In this document: positions 8,336 through 8,420 of the stretch, one piece after another
Layout: each line of letters opens with the position of its first letter
How positions within the stretch are numbered: position 1 is the first letter of the stretch
Source of the DNA: Trueperaceae bacterium
Lineage (GTDB): Bacteria; Deinococcota; Deinococci; Deinococcales; Trueperaceae
Length of the DNA: 8,420 nt
Assembly (NCBI GenBank): GCA_029210865.1
Contig: JARGGE010000104.1
Location: 1-8,420, forward strand
Direction of reading: 5' to 3'
The notes under the pieces: model-generated
Seen by the model: only the letters and a program-made list of their open reading frames with translations
What the model was told of the DNA's origin: nothing
The model's database searches: none
Program-made: the position numbers and the translations under genes

Positions 8336-8420
8336 GTGCCAAACCTAACGGGATGCTGAACGAAGGCCCGAGAAGCGTGCCCCATCCACACCGACCACAG
8401 CTATCCTTCGCGTCACGGAC

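Larger units (their letters stand above)
8244..8420 (-). other. Upstream region of the four-gene operon, likely to hold its promoter
   Basis: These 177 bases before the first operon gene hold no supported gene on either strand. The part from about 8330 to 8400 is less GC-rich than the coding regions. On the minus strand TTGGCA (8342-8337) is close to a -35 hexamer, but no matching -10 lies 16-19 bases downstream. TAGGTT (8347-8342) fits the loose TAnnnT pattern but has no -35 partner. A promoter is expected here from gene order, but I cannot place it. The region also holds the two small repeats listed separately. Confidence 0.4.

Noticed and set aside
8327..8342. Possible sigma-54 -24/-12 promoter beginning at TGGCAC on the minus strand
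   Set aside because: TGGCAC is present, but the expected TTGC element at the -12 spacing is absent.

Overview
The window is a block of nucleotide-sugar and glycan-assembly genes from a high-GC bacterium. By eye the GC content is about two thirds, third codon positions are almost all G or C, and GTG is used as a start codon. Protein style suggests an actinobacterium (an Acidimicrobiia- or Thermoleophilia-like lineage is possible), but nothing here fixes the taxon. All six genes lie on the minus strand, so transcription runs from high to low coordinates. I see no tRNA, rRNA, CRISPR array, insertion sequence or phage gene.

First unit (8243 down to 3492): four genes that overlap end to start. 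They are a UDP-N-acetylhexosamine dehydrogenase of the TviB/WbpO type, an ExoA-like family 2 glycosyltransferase with C-terminal membrane helices, a COG4091-type NAD(P)-dependent oxidoreductase with a C-terminal SAF domain, and a CDP-glucose 4,6-dehydratase (RfbG). The junctions are TGATG (1 base shared), ATGA (4 bases) and GTGA (4 bases), so this is almost certainly one translationally coupled operon.

Second unit (3285 down to 13): after a 206-base gap comes a membrane-anchored FlaA1/WbpM/PglF-type UDP-HexNAc 4,6-dehydratase. A 117-base gap follows, then a DegT/DnrJ/EryC1/StrS aminotransferase of the ArnB/PglE/PseC group. Together these two would make a UDP-4-amino-4,6-dideoxy-HexNAc (bacillosamine- or QuiNAc4N-type precursor). 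The acetyltransferase that often follows would lie beyond position 1.

Taken together the genes supply at least three unusual sugar precursors: a UDP-HexNAc uronate, a UDP-4-amino-6-deoxy-HexNAc and a CDP-4-keto-6-deoxyglucose derivative. They also supply one transferase. This fits part of a capsule, exopolysaccharide or protein-glycosylation locus. The glucose-1-phosphate cytidylyltransferase (RfbF) needed to make CDP-glucose, the flippase, the polymerase and the initiating phosphoglycosyl transferase are not in the window. The least understood element is the SAF-domain oxidoreductase coupled to RfbG; the rest is recognisable polysaccharide biosynthesis.
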